NCBI GenBank assembly: GCA_902766955.1
Contig: CACXFM010000072.1
Location: 1-37,893 of the forward strand
Length of the DNA stretch: 37,893 bases
Direction of reading: 5' to 3'
Origin: an uncultured Lachnospiraceae bacterium
GTDB taxonomy: Bacteria; Bacillota; Clostridia; Lachnospirales; Lachnospiraceae
In this document: piece by piece, positions 24,488 through 32,209 of the stretch
Numbering within the stretch: position 1 is the first letter of the stretch
How the letters are laid out: every line of letters starts with the position of its first letter
The notes under the pieces: model-generated
The model's input: the letters and a program-made list of their open reading frames with translations, nothing else
What the model was told of the DNA's origin: nothing
Databases searched by the model: none
Translations under genes and position numbers: made by a program

Positions 24488-25363
24488 ATGAAGAAGCAGC
24501 CGTATCTGGGCAGCCCGGTATTTACGTCTGCCGTGCTGCGGAATCATCATATTGCGGCCCGCAAGCGGTTTGGCCAGAATTTCCTGATTGACGCGGGGGT
24601 TCTGGAAGACACGGTTGAGGCAGCGGGGCTCACGGAAGAGGATTTTGTGCTGGAGATCGGCCCGGGCATCGGCACGCTGACCCAGTATCTGGCATATTCG
24701 GCGGGCCGGGTGTGCGCAGTGGAGATCGACCGCTCCCTGCTGCCCGTCCTTGAGGACACGCTGCAGGGGTGGAACAATGTGAAAGTCGTGAACGGGGATA
24801 TTATGAAGATGGATCTCCGCAGGCTCTCGGAGGAGGAGAACGGAGGGAGGCCCATGAAGGCCGTGGCAAATCTCCCTTATTATATTACGACTCCCGTGAT
24901 CATGAAGCTGCTCACGGAGGGGGCCCCGCTTGAGAGCATCACGGTCATGGTGCAGAAGGAAGTGGCCGAGCGGATGAAAGCCGCCCCCGGCACCAGAGAC
25001 TACGGAGCCCTGACACTGGCGGTGGAGTATTATGCCTCTCCTGAAATTGTCCGCATCGTGCCGCCGTCCAGCTTCATGCCCCGCCCGGGAGTCGACAGCG
25101 CGGTGGTTCACCTGAAGCTCCGCACGGCCCCGCCGGTCAGCGTGCGGAACGAGAGCCTTCTCTTCGGCGTCATCCGGGCGTCCTTTAATCAGAGGAGGAA
25201 GAAGCTGACAAACGGCATCACAAACTTTGAGGGGTTTTCCTTCTCCAAGCAGACCGCGGAGGAGGCGGTGGCGGCGGCCGGCCTCTCCCCCGATGTGAGA
25301 GGGGAGACGCTCACGCTGCAGCAGTTCGCTGCTGTGGCCGACGCTCTCTCGGAGCGCATGTAA
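24488..25363 (+). CDS. rsmA: 16S rRNA (adenine1518/1519-N6) dimethyltransferase
   Basis: A 291-residue KsgA-family methyltransferase that dimethylates two adjacent adenines in the 3' hairpin of 16S rRNA during small-subunit maturation. Signatures are RFGQNFL, the SAM-binding LEIGPGIGTLTQYLA, AVEIDRSL and the catalytic NLPYYITTP. The C-terminal helical domain (ASFNQRRKKL) is complete. ATG 24488 follows GGAGGAA by 7 bases. The open frame continues upstream to 24398, but that stretch is the preceding terminator. The symbol ksgA is also used. Confidence 0.95.
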   Translation: MKKQPYLGSPVFTSAVLRNHHIAARKRFGQNFLIDAGVLEDTVEAAGLTEEDFVLEIGPGIGTLTQYLAYSAGRVCAVEIDRSLLPVLEDTLQGWNNVKVVNGDIMKMDLRRLSEEENGGRPMKAVANLPYYITTPVIMKLLTEGAPLESITVMVQKEVAERMKAAPGTRDYGALTLAVEYYASPEIVRIVPPSSFMPRPGVDSAVVHLKLRTAPPVSVRNESLLFGVIRASFNQRRKKLTNGITNFEGFSFSKQTAEEAVAAAGLSPDVRGETLTLQQFAAVADALSERM

Positions 25364-25374
25364 TGGGAAACGTC

Positions 25375-25403
25375 TTGCAAACGGCAGATATTTTTAGTAT
25401 AGT
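25375..25403 (+). promoter_or_regulatory. Promoter of the prfB-hom-kinase-lysC cluster
   Basis: The -35 is TTGCAA (25375-25380) and the -10 is TATAGT (25398-25403), with a 17-base spacer. A leader of about 75 bases includes two small hairpins (GGCA/TGCC near 25421-25436 and GAGGC/GCCTC at 25451-25463) before AAGGTGAG and the ATG. Confidence 0.65.
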
Positions 25404-25483
25404 TTAGCCGTATAAGTATCGGCAGGGGCCGGTGCCTGTACAAAAAATATGAGGCGGAGCCTCAAAGAAAGAAGGTGAGACTA

Positions 25484-26624
25484 ATGGTTGAGTTAGATCC
25501 GATCAGATACGAACTGAATACCTATGATGAGCCACTAGTTGAAATGAGGGATTCACTTTGACCTCGCTGTCAAAGAGAAACGGATTCAGGAATTAAACCG
25601 TGAGATGGAGGATCCGCATATCTGGGATCAGCCGGAAGAAGCGCAGAAGAAAATGAAGCTTCTGGCATCTCTGAAGAACGACGTGAGCGTGTATGAGGAG
25701 CTCATTTCGGGCAGGGACGATATCCGGGACATGATCGAGATGGCGGATGAAGAGGCGGACCCCGAGCTGGTGCCGGAAGTGCAGGAGATGTTTGAGGCCT
25801 TCAAGACCAAATACGAGACCCTGCGCATGAAGACACTTCTGTCCGGCGAATATGACGGGTGCAATGCGATCGTCACGCTGCACGCGGGGACTGGCGGCAC
25901 GGAGGCGATGGACTGGACAGGCATGCTCTACCGCATGTATTCGCGCTGGGCGGAAGCCCACGGATACCAGGTGGAAGTGCTGGATCTGCTGGAGGGCGAA
26001 GAAGCGGGGCTGAAGTCCGTGACCTTCCAGGTAAACGGAGAAAATGCCTACGGCCTGCTCAAGTCGGAGCACGGCGTACACCGGCTGGTCCGTATTTCGC
26101 CGTTTAACGCAAACGGCAAACGGCAGACATCGTTCTCTGCCTGCGAAGTGATGCCGGACATCGAGGAGGATCTCGATATTGAGATCGACCCGAAGGATAT
26201 CCGCATCGACACATACAGATCATCGGGAGCCGGCGGACAGCATATCAACAAGACTTCGTCGGCCATCCGTATCACGCATTTTCCGACGGGAATCGTGGTG
26301 ACCTGCCAGAACGAGCGCTCGCAGTTCCAGAACAAGGACAAGGCCTTCCAGGAACTGAAAATCAAGCTTTACATGCTGAAGAAGCAGGCGAACGCCGAGA
26401 AACTGGACGACATCCGCGGCAAGGTGACGGAGATCGCGTGGGGTAACCAGATCCGCTCATACTTCCTGCAGCCCTACCAGCTTATCAAGGATCTGAGAAC
26501 AAACGAAGAACAGACGAATGCACAGAAGGTGCTGGACGGCGGGATTGATCCGTTCATCAATGCATACCTCAAGTGGACTGCATTGGGCAACACGGACCAG
26601 ACGGACAAGCCGGAGAGCAGATAA
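25484..26624 (+). CDS. prfB: Peptide chain release factor 2, expressed by +1 frameshift
   Basis: RF2 terminates translation at UGA and UAA. The gene begins at ATG 25484 (ribosome binding site AAGGTGAG) and runs 25 codons (MVELDPIRYELNTYDEPLVE...) to an in-frame TGA at 25559-25561. Reading shifts +1 at CTT and continues from GAC 25560 for 354 codons, giving about 379 residues. The second part holds the SPF stop-codon recognition tripeptide (VRISPFNANG) and the catalytic GGQ (SSGAGGQHINKTSSAIR). A start at 25605 would omit the N-terminal domain and is wrong. hom follows after 9 bases. Confidence 0.95.
25547..25562 (+). promoter_or_regulatory. Programmed +1 frameshift site of prfB
   Basis: AGGGA (25547-25551) acts as an internal Shine-Dalgarno-like stimulator, followed by CTT (25556-25558), TGA (25559-25561) and C. 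The distance from the A of AGGG to CTT is 9 bases, the same as in E. coli prfB (AGGGGGTATCTTTGAC). Low RF2 slows decoding of the TGA and lets the ribosome slip forward, an autoregulatory loop. Confidence 0.93.
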
Positions 26625-26633
26625 GGAGTACAC

Positions 26634-27854
26634 ATGGCAAAAGTAGCGGTAATGGGATGCGGTACTGTCGGGGCAGGCGTGATCCAGGTGCTGATGATGA
26701 ACAGCGATGTGATCGCGCGCCGGGTCGGGGAGCCTGTCGAGGTCGTAAAAGCCCTGGATTTGAGAGAATTCCCCGGAACGCCCATCGAGAAGATTCTGAC
26801 ACATGATTTCCAGGACATTCTGAATGATCCCGAAATCAGTGTGGTCGTCGAGACCATGGGCGGGCTGAAGCCGGCCTATCAGTTCACGAAACAGCTTCTG
26901 GAGGCAGGAAAAAGCGTCTGCACGTCCAACAAGGAGCTGGTGGCCGAGTACGGCGTGGAGCTTCTCGAGACGGCCCGCGCCCATTCCGCGAATTACATGT
27001 TCGAGGCGAGCTGCGGAGGCGGCATCCCGATTATCCGCACGCTCAACGAGTCGCTGACGGCAGAAGAGATTGAGGAAGTCACGGGCATCCTGAACGGGAC
27101 GACAAACTATATTCTGACCAATATGGCTGACGAAGGCAAGGATTTTGCCACCGCGCTGAAGGAGGCCCAGGACATGGGCTACGCAGAACTGCACCCGGAA
27201 GCGGATGTGGAAGGCTGGGATGCCTGCCGCAAGATCGCGATCCTGTCTTCCCTGGCTTACGGCGGCCACATTTCCTACAAAGATGTGATGACAGAAGGCA
27301 TCACCGCGATCGACGACGCGGATATCGAGTATGCGGCCAAACTGGACTGCAGGATCAGACTGCTCGCAACCAGCCGCCGCGAGAAGGACGGCATCTGGGC
27401 CCTGGTCGCGCCCATGATGATCGGACATGAGAATCCGCTGACGGCCGTGGACGGCGTCATGAATGCCGTCATGGTCAAGGGCAATGCGGTCGGCACCACC
27501 ATGTATTACGGGTCGGGCGCGGGCTCACTGCCCACTGCCAGCGCGGTCTGCGGCGACGTCATTGAATGCGTCAGAAAGCAGGACGTGATACGCAGAGACT
27601 ACAGCTTCGAGCCGATCGGGCTTCTGAGCGTGGATGAGATCGAGAGGCCTTTCTTTGTCCGCTACAGGGGGACGGAGACGGAGGCCATCCGGAAATACGG
27701 CGAAATCAGCCATATTACGAGACTGAAGAAGTATCCTGACGAATTCGGATTCCTGACACCGGTGATGGCGGAGAAGGCTTTCCGGGCTGCCGCGGCCGGT
27801 GATGAAAGCGTGATCAAATGGATTCGCAGGGGAAAGAAGGAAGAGGCAGAATGA
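26634..27854 (+). CDS. hom: Homoserine dehydrogenase
   Basis: A 406-residue NAD(P)-dependent enzyme reducing aspartate semialdehyde to homoserine, the branch to threonine and methionine. The Rossmann motif is VAVMGCGTVGAGV. The catalytic core includes TSNKELVAEYG, EASCGGGIPIIRTLN, ILNGTTNYIL and the substrate-binding HPEADVEGWDACRKIAIL. The C-terminal 90 residues do not look like the usual ACT regulatory domain (B. subtilis Hom is longer and has one), so feedback control may rest on the aspartokinases. AAGGAG overlaps the prfB stop codon 9 bases upstream. The stop overlaps the next ATG by 4 bases (ATGA). Confidence 0.94.
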   Translation: MAKVAVMGCGTVGAGVIQVLMMNSDVIARRVGEPVEVVKALDLREFPGTPIEKILTHDFQDILNDPEISVVVETMGGLKPAYQFTKQLLEAGKSVCTSNKELVAEYGVELLETARAHSANYMFEASCGGGIPIIRTLNESLTAEEIEEVTGILNGTTNYILTNMADEGKDFATALKEAQDMGYAELHPEADVEGWDACRKIAILSSLAYGGHISYKDVMTEGITAIDDADIEYAAKLDCRIRLLATSRREKDGIWALVAPMMIGHENPLTAVDGVMNAVMVKGNAVGTTMYYGSGAGSLPTASAVCGDVIECVRKQDVIRRDYSFEPIGLLSVDEIERPFFVRYRGTETEAIRKYGEISHITRLKKYPDEFGFLTPVMAEKAFRAAAAGDESVIKWIRRGKKEEAE

Positions 27855-29047
27855 AATACGTACTGGTGCTGGGCGACGGGATGGCGGATGAGCCGATCGA
27901 ATCGCTCGGGGGAAAGACGCCGCTTGAATATGCAGAGACACCCGTGATGGACGAGATGGCGTCCGCCGGGGAAATCGGCCTCCTCCACACGATCCCGCAG
28001 GGCATGAAGCCGGGATCGGACACCGCCAATCTGAGCGTAATGGGATATGATCCGGCGGTCTATTATTCGGGGAGATCCCCGCTTGAAGCGCTCTCCATCG
28101 GAGTGCCCATGAAGGACACGGATGTTTCTTACCGGGTCAATATCGTGACGCTTGACGATGCGGAGGTATTTGAGGAGAAGGTCATACTGGACCACAGTTC
28201 GGACGAGATTTCGACGGAAGAGTCCACGGAGCTTCTGCATGCCGTGACTGCTGAACTGAAGGATCCGCGCTTTGCATTTTACGGCGGCACTTCCTACAGG
28301 CACTGTATGATCTGGGACCGCGGCGAGGCCGTGGATCTGTCCCAGCCCCACGACCATCTGGGGCAGGTGATCGGACCGTATCTGCCCCCGGAACCGTTCC
28401 TCTCCATGATGAAAAAGAGCTATGAGATCCTGAAAAACCACCCGATTAATCAGAAGCGCAGAGAAAAGGGTCTGAACCCCGCCGTCTGCTTCTGGTTCTG
28501 GGGAGCCGGCAGAAAGCCGCAGCTGATGGATTTCAAAGAGAAGTTCGGCAAAAGTGCCGTCATGATTTCCGCGGTGGATCTGCTGAAAGGTCTGGGCGTC
28601 GGGACCGGCATGAAGGTGATCAATGTACCGGGCGCCACAGGCGGCCTGGAAACGAATTACGAGGGCAAGGCGCAGGCCGCCGTGAAAGCGGTTCTTTCGG
28701 ACGGCTTTGATTTCGCTTATGTCCATGTGGAAGCGCCTGACGAGATGGGCCACCAGGGTTCCGTCGAAAAGAAGATCAGGGCCATCGAGAATCTGGACAG
28801 CCGGGTCATCCGGCTTGTAAAGGAGTCGCTGGACGCATCGGGCGAGGAATACAGAATCCTGGTGCTGCCGGATCATCCGACTCCGATCCGGTGCCGCACG
28901 CACACGGCGGATCCCGTGCCGTATCTGCTCTATGACAGCAGGAGTTCCGCGCGGCATACATGGAAGTATAATGAGAAAGAGGCGCGCCTCAGCGGGAACG
29001 ATCTCGGGGCGGGGCCCAATATCATGAAGCATCTGTTTGATGCATAA
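27851..29047 (+). CDS. Phosphoglycerate-mutase-like protein, proposed homoserine kinase
   Basis: A 398-residue member of the alkaline-phosphatase superfamily, archaeal-type cofactor-independent phosphoglycerate mutase (ApgM) group. It has the metal-site start MKYVLVLGDGMADEP, GSDTANLSVMGYDP with the probable catalytic Ser, and a C-terminal PDHPTPIRCRTHTADPVPYLLYD metal motif. A subgroup of this family (TIGR02535) is proposed, from gene context in genomes lacking thrB, to phosphorylate homoserine. Its place between hom (4-base overlap) and lysC (11 bases) supports that role over glycolytic mutase activity. The start is fixed by the ATGA overlap; the frame extends upstream to 27818, but that lies inside hom. 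Confidence 0.85.
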   Translation: MKYVLVLGDGMADEPIESLGGKTPLEYAETPVMDEMASAGEIGLLHTIPQGMKPGSDTANLSVMGYDPAVYYSGRSPLEALSIGVPMKDTDVSYRVNIVTLDDAEVFEEKVILDHSSDEISTEESTELLHAVTAELKDPRFAFYGGTSYRHCMIWDRGEAVDLSQPHDHLGQVIGPYLPPEPFLSMMKKSYEILKNHPINQKRREKGLNPAVCFWFWGAGRKPQLMDFKEKFGKSAVMISAVDLLKGLGVGTGMKVINVPGATGGLETNYEGKAQAAVKAVLSDGFDFAYVHVEAPDEMGHQGSVEKKIRAIENLDSRVIRLVKESLDASGEEYRILVLPDHPTPIRCRTHTADPVPYLLYDSRSSARHTWKYNEKEARLSGNDLGAGPNIMKHLFDA

Positions 29048-29058
29048 GCGATAACGTT

Positions 29059-30267
29059 ATGTTGGTTATAAAAAAGTTCGGCGGTTCCTCGCTGGCGACG
29101 CCCGCCCGCATTATCGCGGTGGCCAGGCGGTGCGCCGAGGACTACCAAAAGGGCGATGATGTAGTTGTGGTACTGTCCGCGATCGGACAGGCGACGGATG
29201 ATCTCCTCTCTCTGGCGCGGCAGGTTTCCGACCGCCCGCCGAAGAGGGAAGTGGACATGCTGATTTCCACCGGTGAACAGGTGGCGGCGGCCGTCATGGC
29301 CATCGCCATGTCCGCACAGGGAATCCGTGCGGTATCACTGAACGCTTTTCAGGCGGGGCTCAGGACGAGCGGCAGCTACGGGAATGCCCGGTTCCGCAAA
29401 ATCGACACGGAGCGGATCCGCCATGAACTGGATGACCGGAAGATCGTCATCGTCACGGGTTTTCAGGGAATCAATAAATACAATGACCTGACGACTCTGG
29501 GACGCGGCGGATCGGACACCACGGCAGTCGCCCTTGCGGCCGCACTGCACGCGGATGCCTGTGAGATTTACACCGATGTGGACGGCGTCTATACGGCGGA
29601 TCCCAGGATCTGCCCGACTGCCCGGAAGCTGCCGGAGATCTCTTATGATGAAATGCTGGATCTGGCTTCCCTGGGCGCTTCGGTGCTGCATAACCGTGCG
29701 GTTGAGATGGCGAAGAAGTACGATGTTTCACTCGTTGTCCGCTCATCCATGAACCGGAATGAGGGGACGGTCGTCAGGGAGGTGACAGGCGTGGAGAGAA
29801 TGCTGATCAGCGGCGTGGCGCTGGACAAGAATATAGACCGGATCACGGTGATCGGCCTGAAAGATGAGCCGGGGGTGGCGTTCCGCCTGTTCAGTATTTT
29901 TGCGAAGGGCGGCGTCAATATTGACCTGATTCTCCAGTCGAGCGGCCATGACGGGCTCAAGGATATTTCCTTTACGCTGGCCGACGAGGACGCGGACGAG
30001 GCGCTGGCGCTTCTGGAGAAGAGCAGGCCGAGACTGCGCTACCGCGAACTGGATCTCGACCGCGGGGTTGCCAAGCTGTCGGTCGTGGGCGTCGGGATGA
30101 TGTCGAACCCGGGCGTGGCCGCAAGGATGTTCGAGGCCCTCTATAACGAGGGTGTCAATATCCAGATGATTTCCACATCGGAAATCCGTATCACGGTTCT
30201 TGTAGACGAGCGGGAAGGCGAACACGCCGTCCGGGCTGTCCACGATGCGTTTGAACTGAGTGAATAA
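29059..30267 (+). CDS. lysC: Aspartate kinase (paralogue 2, LysC type)
   Basis: A 402-residue aspartokinase with KKFGGSSLATPARI at the start, VTGFQGINKYNDLTTLGRGGSDTTAVALAAAL in the nucleotide site, YTDVDGVYTADPRI, and two ACT domains in the last 140 residues (PGVAFRLFSIFAKGGVNIDLIL; PGVAARMFEALYNEGVNIQMIS). It supplies aspartyl phosphate for the lysine/threonine/methionine family. Together with hom and the kinase analogue it forms a threonine-branch operon, so feedback by threonine and/or lysine is likely. The start lies 11 bases after the preceding stop. No conspicuous ribosome binding site is visible, and translational coupling is plausible. Confidence 0.94.
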   Translation: MLVIKKFGGSSLATPARIIAVARRCAEDYQKGDDVVVVLSAIGQATDDLLSLARQVSDRPPKREVDMLISTGEQVAAAVMAIAMSAQGIRAVSLNAFQAGLRTSGSYGNARFRKIDTERIRHELDDRKIVIVTGFQGINKYNDLTTLGRGGSDTTAVALAAALHADACEIYTDVDGVYTADPRICPTARKLPEISYDEMLDLASLGASVLHNRAVEMAKKYDVSLVVRSSMNRNEGTVVREVTGVERMLISGVALDKNIDRITVIGLKDEPGVAFRLFSIFAKGGVNIDLILQSSGHDGLKDISFTLADEDADEALALLEKSRPRLRYRELDLDRGVAKLSVVGVGMMSNPGVAARMFEALYNEGVNIQMISTSEIRITVLVDEREGEHAVRAVHDAFELSE

Positions 30268-30322
30268 ACGCGAGCTGTCGGCTGCACCGGTCCGAACTAC
30301 GTAAAAAGAGAATTGACAGATT

Positions 30323-31144
30323 ATGAAAATAGAAAAAATCAGTGAAAATCAGATACGCTGTACGCTGACAAAAGAGGATCTGGAGCAGAGAAATATCCGC
30401 CTGAGCGAACTGGCTTACGGTTCGGAGAAGGCCAGGATGCTGTTCCGGGACATGCTGATGGAAGCGTTCGAGAAGTGCGGATTTACCAATGACGCCAATA
30501 TTCCCCTTATGATAGAGGCGATTCCGGACAGGGAGAATTCACTGGTGCTGGTCATCACAAAGGTGGAAGATCCGGAAGAGCTGGATACCCGCTTCTCCAA
30601 GTTCTCCGCGACAAACGTGCTTCCGGATGACGAAGGGCCCTCTGTCGAGGGAGCCGATACCATCCTGGACACCATTCACAGATTTATGGATTCCAAGAAA
30701 ACAAAGAAGACAGGCGCCGCTGCGAAAGGCGGCGAGAGCGCCAGAAGAGAAGGCGGCGAGAACGGCCCGGCGGCGGCTCCGGCTCCGGCGAAAGGGAAAG
30801 CCCAGAAGCAGACAGCCAGAGCGAAAACCCAGGCCATGCCGGTGCTGACCAGAATGTACCGCTTCCGGACGATCGACCACGTGATCGAGGCCGCTTCGGC
30901 TCTCCGGGGCTTCTATAAAGGAAAGAATACGCTCTACCACCTCCGGAAGGAGGGGAGCTATATCCTTGTCATCCACCAGTCCTCCCACACTGCGGAGGAG
31001 TACAATAAGGTCTGCAATATTATTACGGAATATGGCAGTGCCGAGAAGTACAGCGGCACGGCGGAGGCATATTACGCGGAGCACGAGGACACGGTGATCG
31101 TGGGATCGGCTCTGCAGGAGCTGTCGGTGCTCACCAAAAATTGA
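30323..31144 (+). CDS. mecA: ClpC adaptor protein MecA
   Basis: A 273-residue adaptor, slightly longer than B. subtilis MecA. The N-terminal substrate-binding domain (MKIEKISENQIRCTLTKEDLEQRNIRLSELAYGSEKA, about 1-95) is followed by a flexible Lys/Ala/Gly-rich linker (about 125-175) and the C-terminal ClpC-binding domain (RMYRFRTIDHVIEAASAL... to the end). In Firmicutes MecA delivers proteins such as the competence regulator ComK to ClpCP and promotes ClpC hexamer assembly. It lies 55 bases after lysC with no terminator between. The ribosome binding site (AAAGAGAA) is weak and distant, suggesting modest translation. Confidence 0.92.
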   Translation: MKIEKISENQIRCTLTKEDLEQRNIRLSELAYGSEKARMLFRDMLMEAFEKCGFTNDANIPLMIEAIPDRENSLVLVITKVEDPEELDTRFSKFSATNVLPDDEGPSVEGADTILDTIHRFMDSKKTKKTGAAAKGGESARREGGENGPAAAPAPAKGKAQKQTARAKTQAMPVLTRMYRFRTIDHVIEAASALRGFYKGKNTLYHLRKEGSYILVIHQSSHTAEEYNKVCNIITEYGSAEKYSGTAEAYYAEHEDTVIVGSALQELSVLTKN

Positions 31145-31156
31145 CGAATTAAGAAC

Positions 31157-31179
31157 AAAGAGTCGCTTTGCGGCTCTTT
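31157..31179 (+). terminator. Hairpin after mecA, probable terminator
   Basis: AAAGAGTCGC (31157-31166) pairs with GCGGCTCTTT (31170-31179) with one G-U wobble and a TTT loop, 13 bases after the mecA stop. The 3' arm ends in TTT but no longer U-run follows. Confidence 0.55.
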
Positions 31180-31234
31180 GCGCGCTGGTGCGCGCAGGCA
31201 AAAGCCTGCAAAATTCATCTGCGCACCAGTCGCA
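31179..31234. repeat. Nested inverted repeat downstream of mecA
   Basis: CTGGTGCGC (31185-31193) pairs with GCGCACCAG (31221-31229), extended by TGCG/CGCA outside. A second hairpin, GCAGGC/GCCTGC (31194-31199 with 31204-31209), nests inside. No reading frame explains it. Confidence 0.7.
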
Positions 31235-31250
31235 TCCCGCCCGGAGGGCT

Positions 31251-31294
31251 CTTTATCTTATAGGAAATGCAAAGCAATTTCCTATAAGATAAAG
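31251..31294. repeat. Perfect 18-bp inverted repeat, AT-rich hairpin
   Basis: The arm 31251-31268 (CTTTATCTTATAGGAAAT) is the exact reverse complement of 31277-31294, with an 8-base loop GCAAAGCA. It could act as a terminator in either direction, or be a copy of a dispersed palindromic repeat. Confidence 0.85.
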
Positions 31295-31297
31295 AAA

Positions 31298-31334
31298 ACG
31301 GGCAGGATCATCCTCTCTGGGATATCCTGCCCGT
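31298..31334 (-). terminator. Terminator of the DUF1858 gene
   Basis: ACGGGCAGGAT (31298-31308) pairs with ATCCTGCCCGT (31324-31334). On the minus strand the stem is followed by TTTTCTTTATC, a U-rich tail, 18 bases after the stop of the minus-strand gene. Confidence 0.8.
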
Positions 31335-31351
31335 TATTGTTCCGTGGTCTG

Positions 31352-31582
31352 TCACGCCTTGATTTCAGCGTCCACCTTCGCCTTGTCGGCCAGAAATTCA
31401 TTGACTGCCTTTACCACGATGTCTCCGTCGAGACCATGAACCATGGCGGCCTCTTCCAGAGATTCGCCCTGGGAAGCCGGGCATCCGAGGCAGTGCATGC
31501 CCATGCTCATGAGAACCGGGGCCACATCGTAATCCTCGCGGAGAATTTCACCGATCGTCATATCCTTCGTGATCTGTGTCAT
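31352..31582 (-). CDS. DUF1858 (ScdA_N-like) redox-associated protein
   Basis: A 76-residue protein beginning [50 protein letters not shown]. This is the DUF1858 / hybrid-cluster-protein-associated disulfide domain, a short helical fold with a conserved CxxC (HCLGCP). Related domains occur beside hybrid cluster proteins and at the N-terminus of ScdA-type iron-sulfur repair proteins. The exact role is unknown, but redox or Fe-S handling is likely. The minus strand shows AGGAGG 8 bases before the ATG and a good promoter. It is divergent from a ferredoxin gene, and the spacer holds a palindrome. Confidence 0.88.
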   Translation of the reverse strand: MTQITKDMTIGEILREDYDVAPVLMSMGMHCLGCPASQGESLEEAAMVHGLDGDIVVKAVNEFLADKAKVDAEIKA

Positions 31583-31625
31583 AGTAATGCCTCCTGTACC
31601 AAAAAACTATTACATAAGCAGTGCT

Positions 31626-31654
31626 ATTATAATCCCCTTCCGGCATAATTTCAA
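31626..31654 (-). promoter_or_regulatory. Promoter of the DUF1858 gene
   Basis: On the minus strand the -35 is TTGAAA (31654-31649) and the -10 is a perfect TATAAT (31631-31626), with a 17-base spacer. Confidence 0.8.
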
Positions 31655-31665
31655 GCGGATAATAA

Positions 31666-31678
31666 ACTAACGGTTAGT
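31666..31678. promoter_or_regulatory. Palindrome between the divergent promoters, possible operator
   Basis: ACTAAC-G-GTTAGT is a perfect 13-base inverted repeat between the two -35 boxes (11 bases from one, 1 base from the other). Its form resembles operators of TetR-family repressors. A factor bound here could control both the ferredoxin and the DUF1858 gene. Confidence 0.55.
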
Positions 31679-31679
31679 C

Positions 31680-31709
31680 TTGTACAACGGGCCTGCCGTG
31701 TTATACAAT
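31680..31709 (+). promoter_or_regulatory. Promoter of the ferredoxin gene
   Basis: The -35 is TTGTAC (31680-31685) and the -10 is TACAAT (31704-31709), with an 18-base spacer. TATACA at 31702 with 16 bases is an alternative. Confidence 0.7.
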
Positions 31710-31753
31710 CGCTTAAAGAAGCAATCCTAATATACTTAAAGGAGGAGTCTATC

Positions 31754-31924
31754 ATGGCATATGTTATTTCTGATGAATGTGTAAGCTGCGGAACATGCGC
31801 AGGTGAGTGCCCGGTCGGTGCTATTTCCGAGGGAGATTCTCATTATGAAATCAATGCTGATGAGTGCGTAGACTGCGGAACATGCGCAGCTGCATGTCCC
31901 GTCGGCGCGATCGCTGAAGGCTGA
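31754..31924 (+). CDS. 2[4Fe-4S] ferredoxin
   Basis: A 56-residue clostridial-type ferredoxin: MAYVISDECVSCGTCAGECPVGAISEGDSHYEINADECVDCGTCAAACPVGAIAEG. Two CxxCxxCxxxCP clusters, related by internal duplication, bind two [4Fe-4S] centres for low-potential electron transfer. The length and sequence are typical. AAAGGAGGAG (31738-31747) precedes the ATG. The gene is monocistronic, with a very strong terminator, and is probably highly expressed. Confidence 0.97.
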   Translation: MAYVISDECVSCGTCAGECPVGAISEGDSHYEINADECVDCGTCAAACPVGAIAEG

Positions 31925-31952
31925 TCATCAGACGGATGTCGAAGGACTTGGA

Positions 31953-31992
31953 GAGTGTGAAAAAACGAAAGTTTTTTCACACTCTTTTCTTT
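31953..31992 (+). terminator. Strong terminator of the ferredoxin gene
   Basis: A perfect 14-bp stem (31953-31966 with 31971-31984), closed by a GAAA tetraloop, is followed by TTTTCTTT. It lies 29 bases after the stop codon. Confidence 0.95.
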
Positions 31993-31993
31993 G

Positions 31994-32151
31994 CGCGAAG
32001 CAATGAGCCATGCGCTTCCGGGATGAAAGGCGGCCATCGAGAGCTTGCTCTCGAATGGCCGCCTTTCATCCCGGGAGCATACGGCGAACGCCGCGACAGT
32101 GAGGGAATGCGAAGCGTTCCCGAACCTGTCGGCATGGCTTATTGCTTCGCG
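31994..32151 (+). other. 158-bp highly structured intergenic element (candidate ncRNA or palindromic repeat)
   Basis: Nearly every base pairs. P1: 31994-32013 with 32132-32151, 20 pairs including one G-U. P2: 32018-32043 with 32048-32074, a stem of 26 pairs with one bulged A and a CUUG tetraloop. P3: CGGC/GCCG at 32082-32093 around GAAC. P4: CGACAG/CTGTCG (32094-32099 with 32126-32131) enclosing GGGAATGC/GCGTTCCC (32103-32121) with one U-G pair. P2, P3 and P4 sit inside P1, giving a four-way junction; P4 abuts P1. Both non-Watson-Crick pairs are wobbles only if the plus strand is the RNA. No reading frame of note lies inside and I recognise no known RNA family. It begins at the end of the ferredoxin terminator's U-tract. 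Confidence 0.7.
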
Positions 32152-32209
32152 AAGATTATCACGTTCTATCCGGGTTCTGGCAGTTTCTATTCCACTTCGG
32201 CCTGATCTG

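Noticed and set aside
31178..31648. A 156-codon plus-strand frame opposite the DUF1858 gene
   Set aside because: It runs through four hairpins and the DUF1858 gene; the minus gene has a recognised domain, promoter and ribosome binding site.
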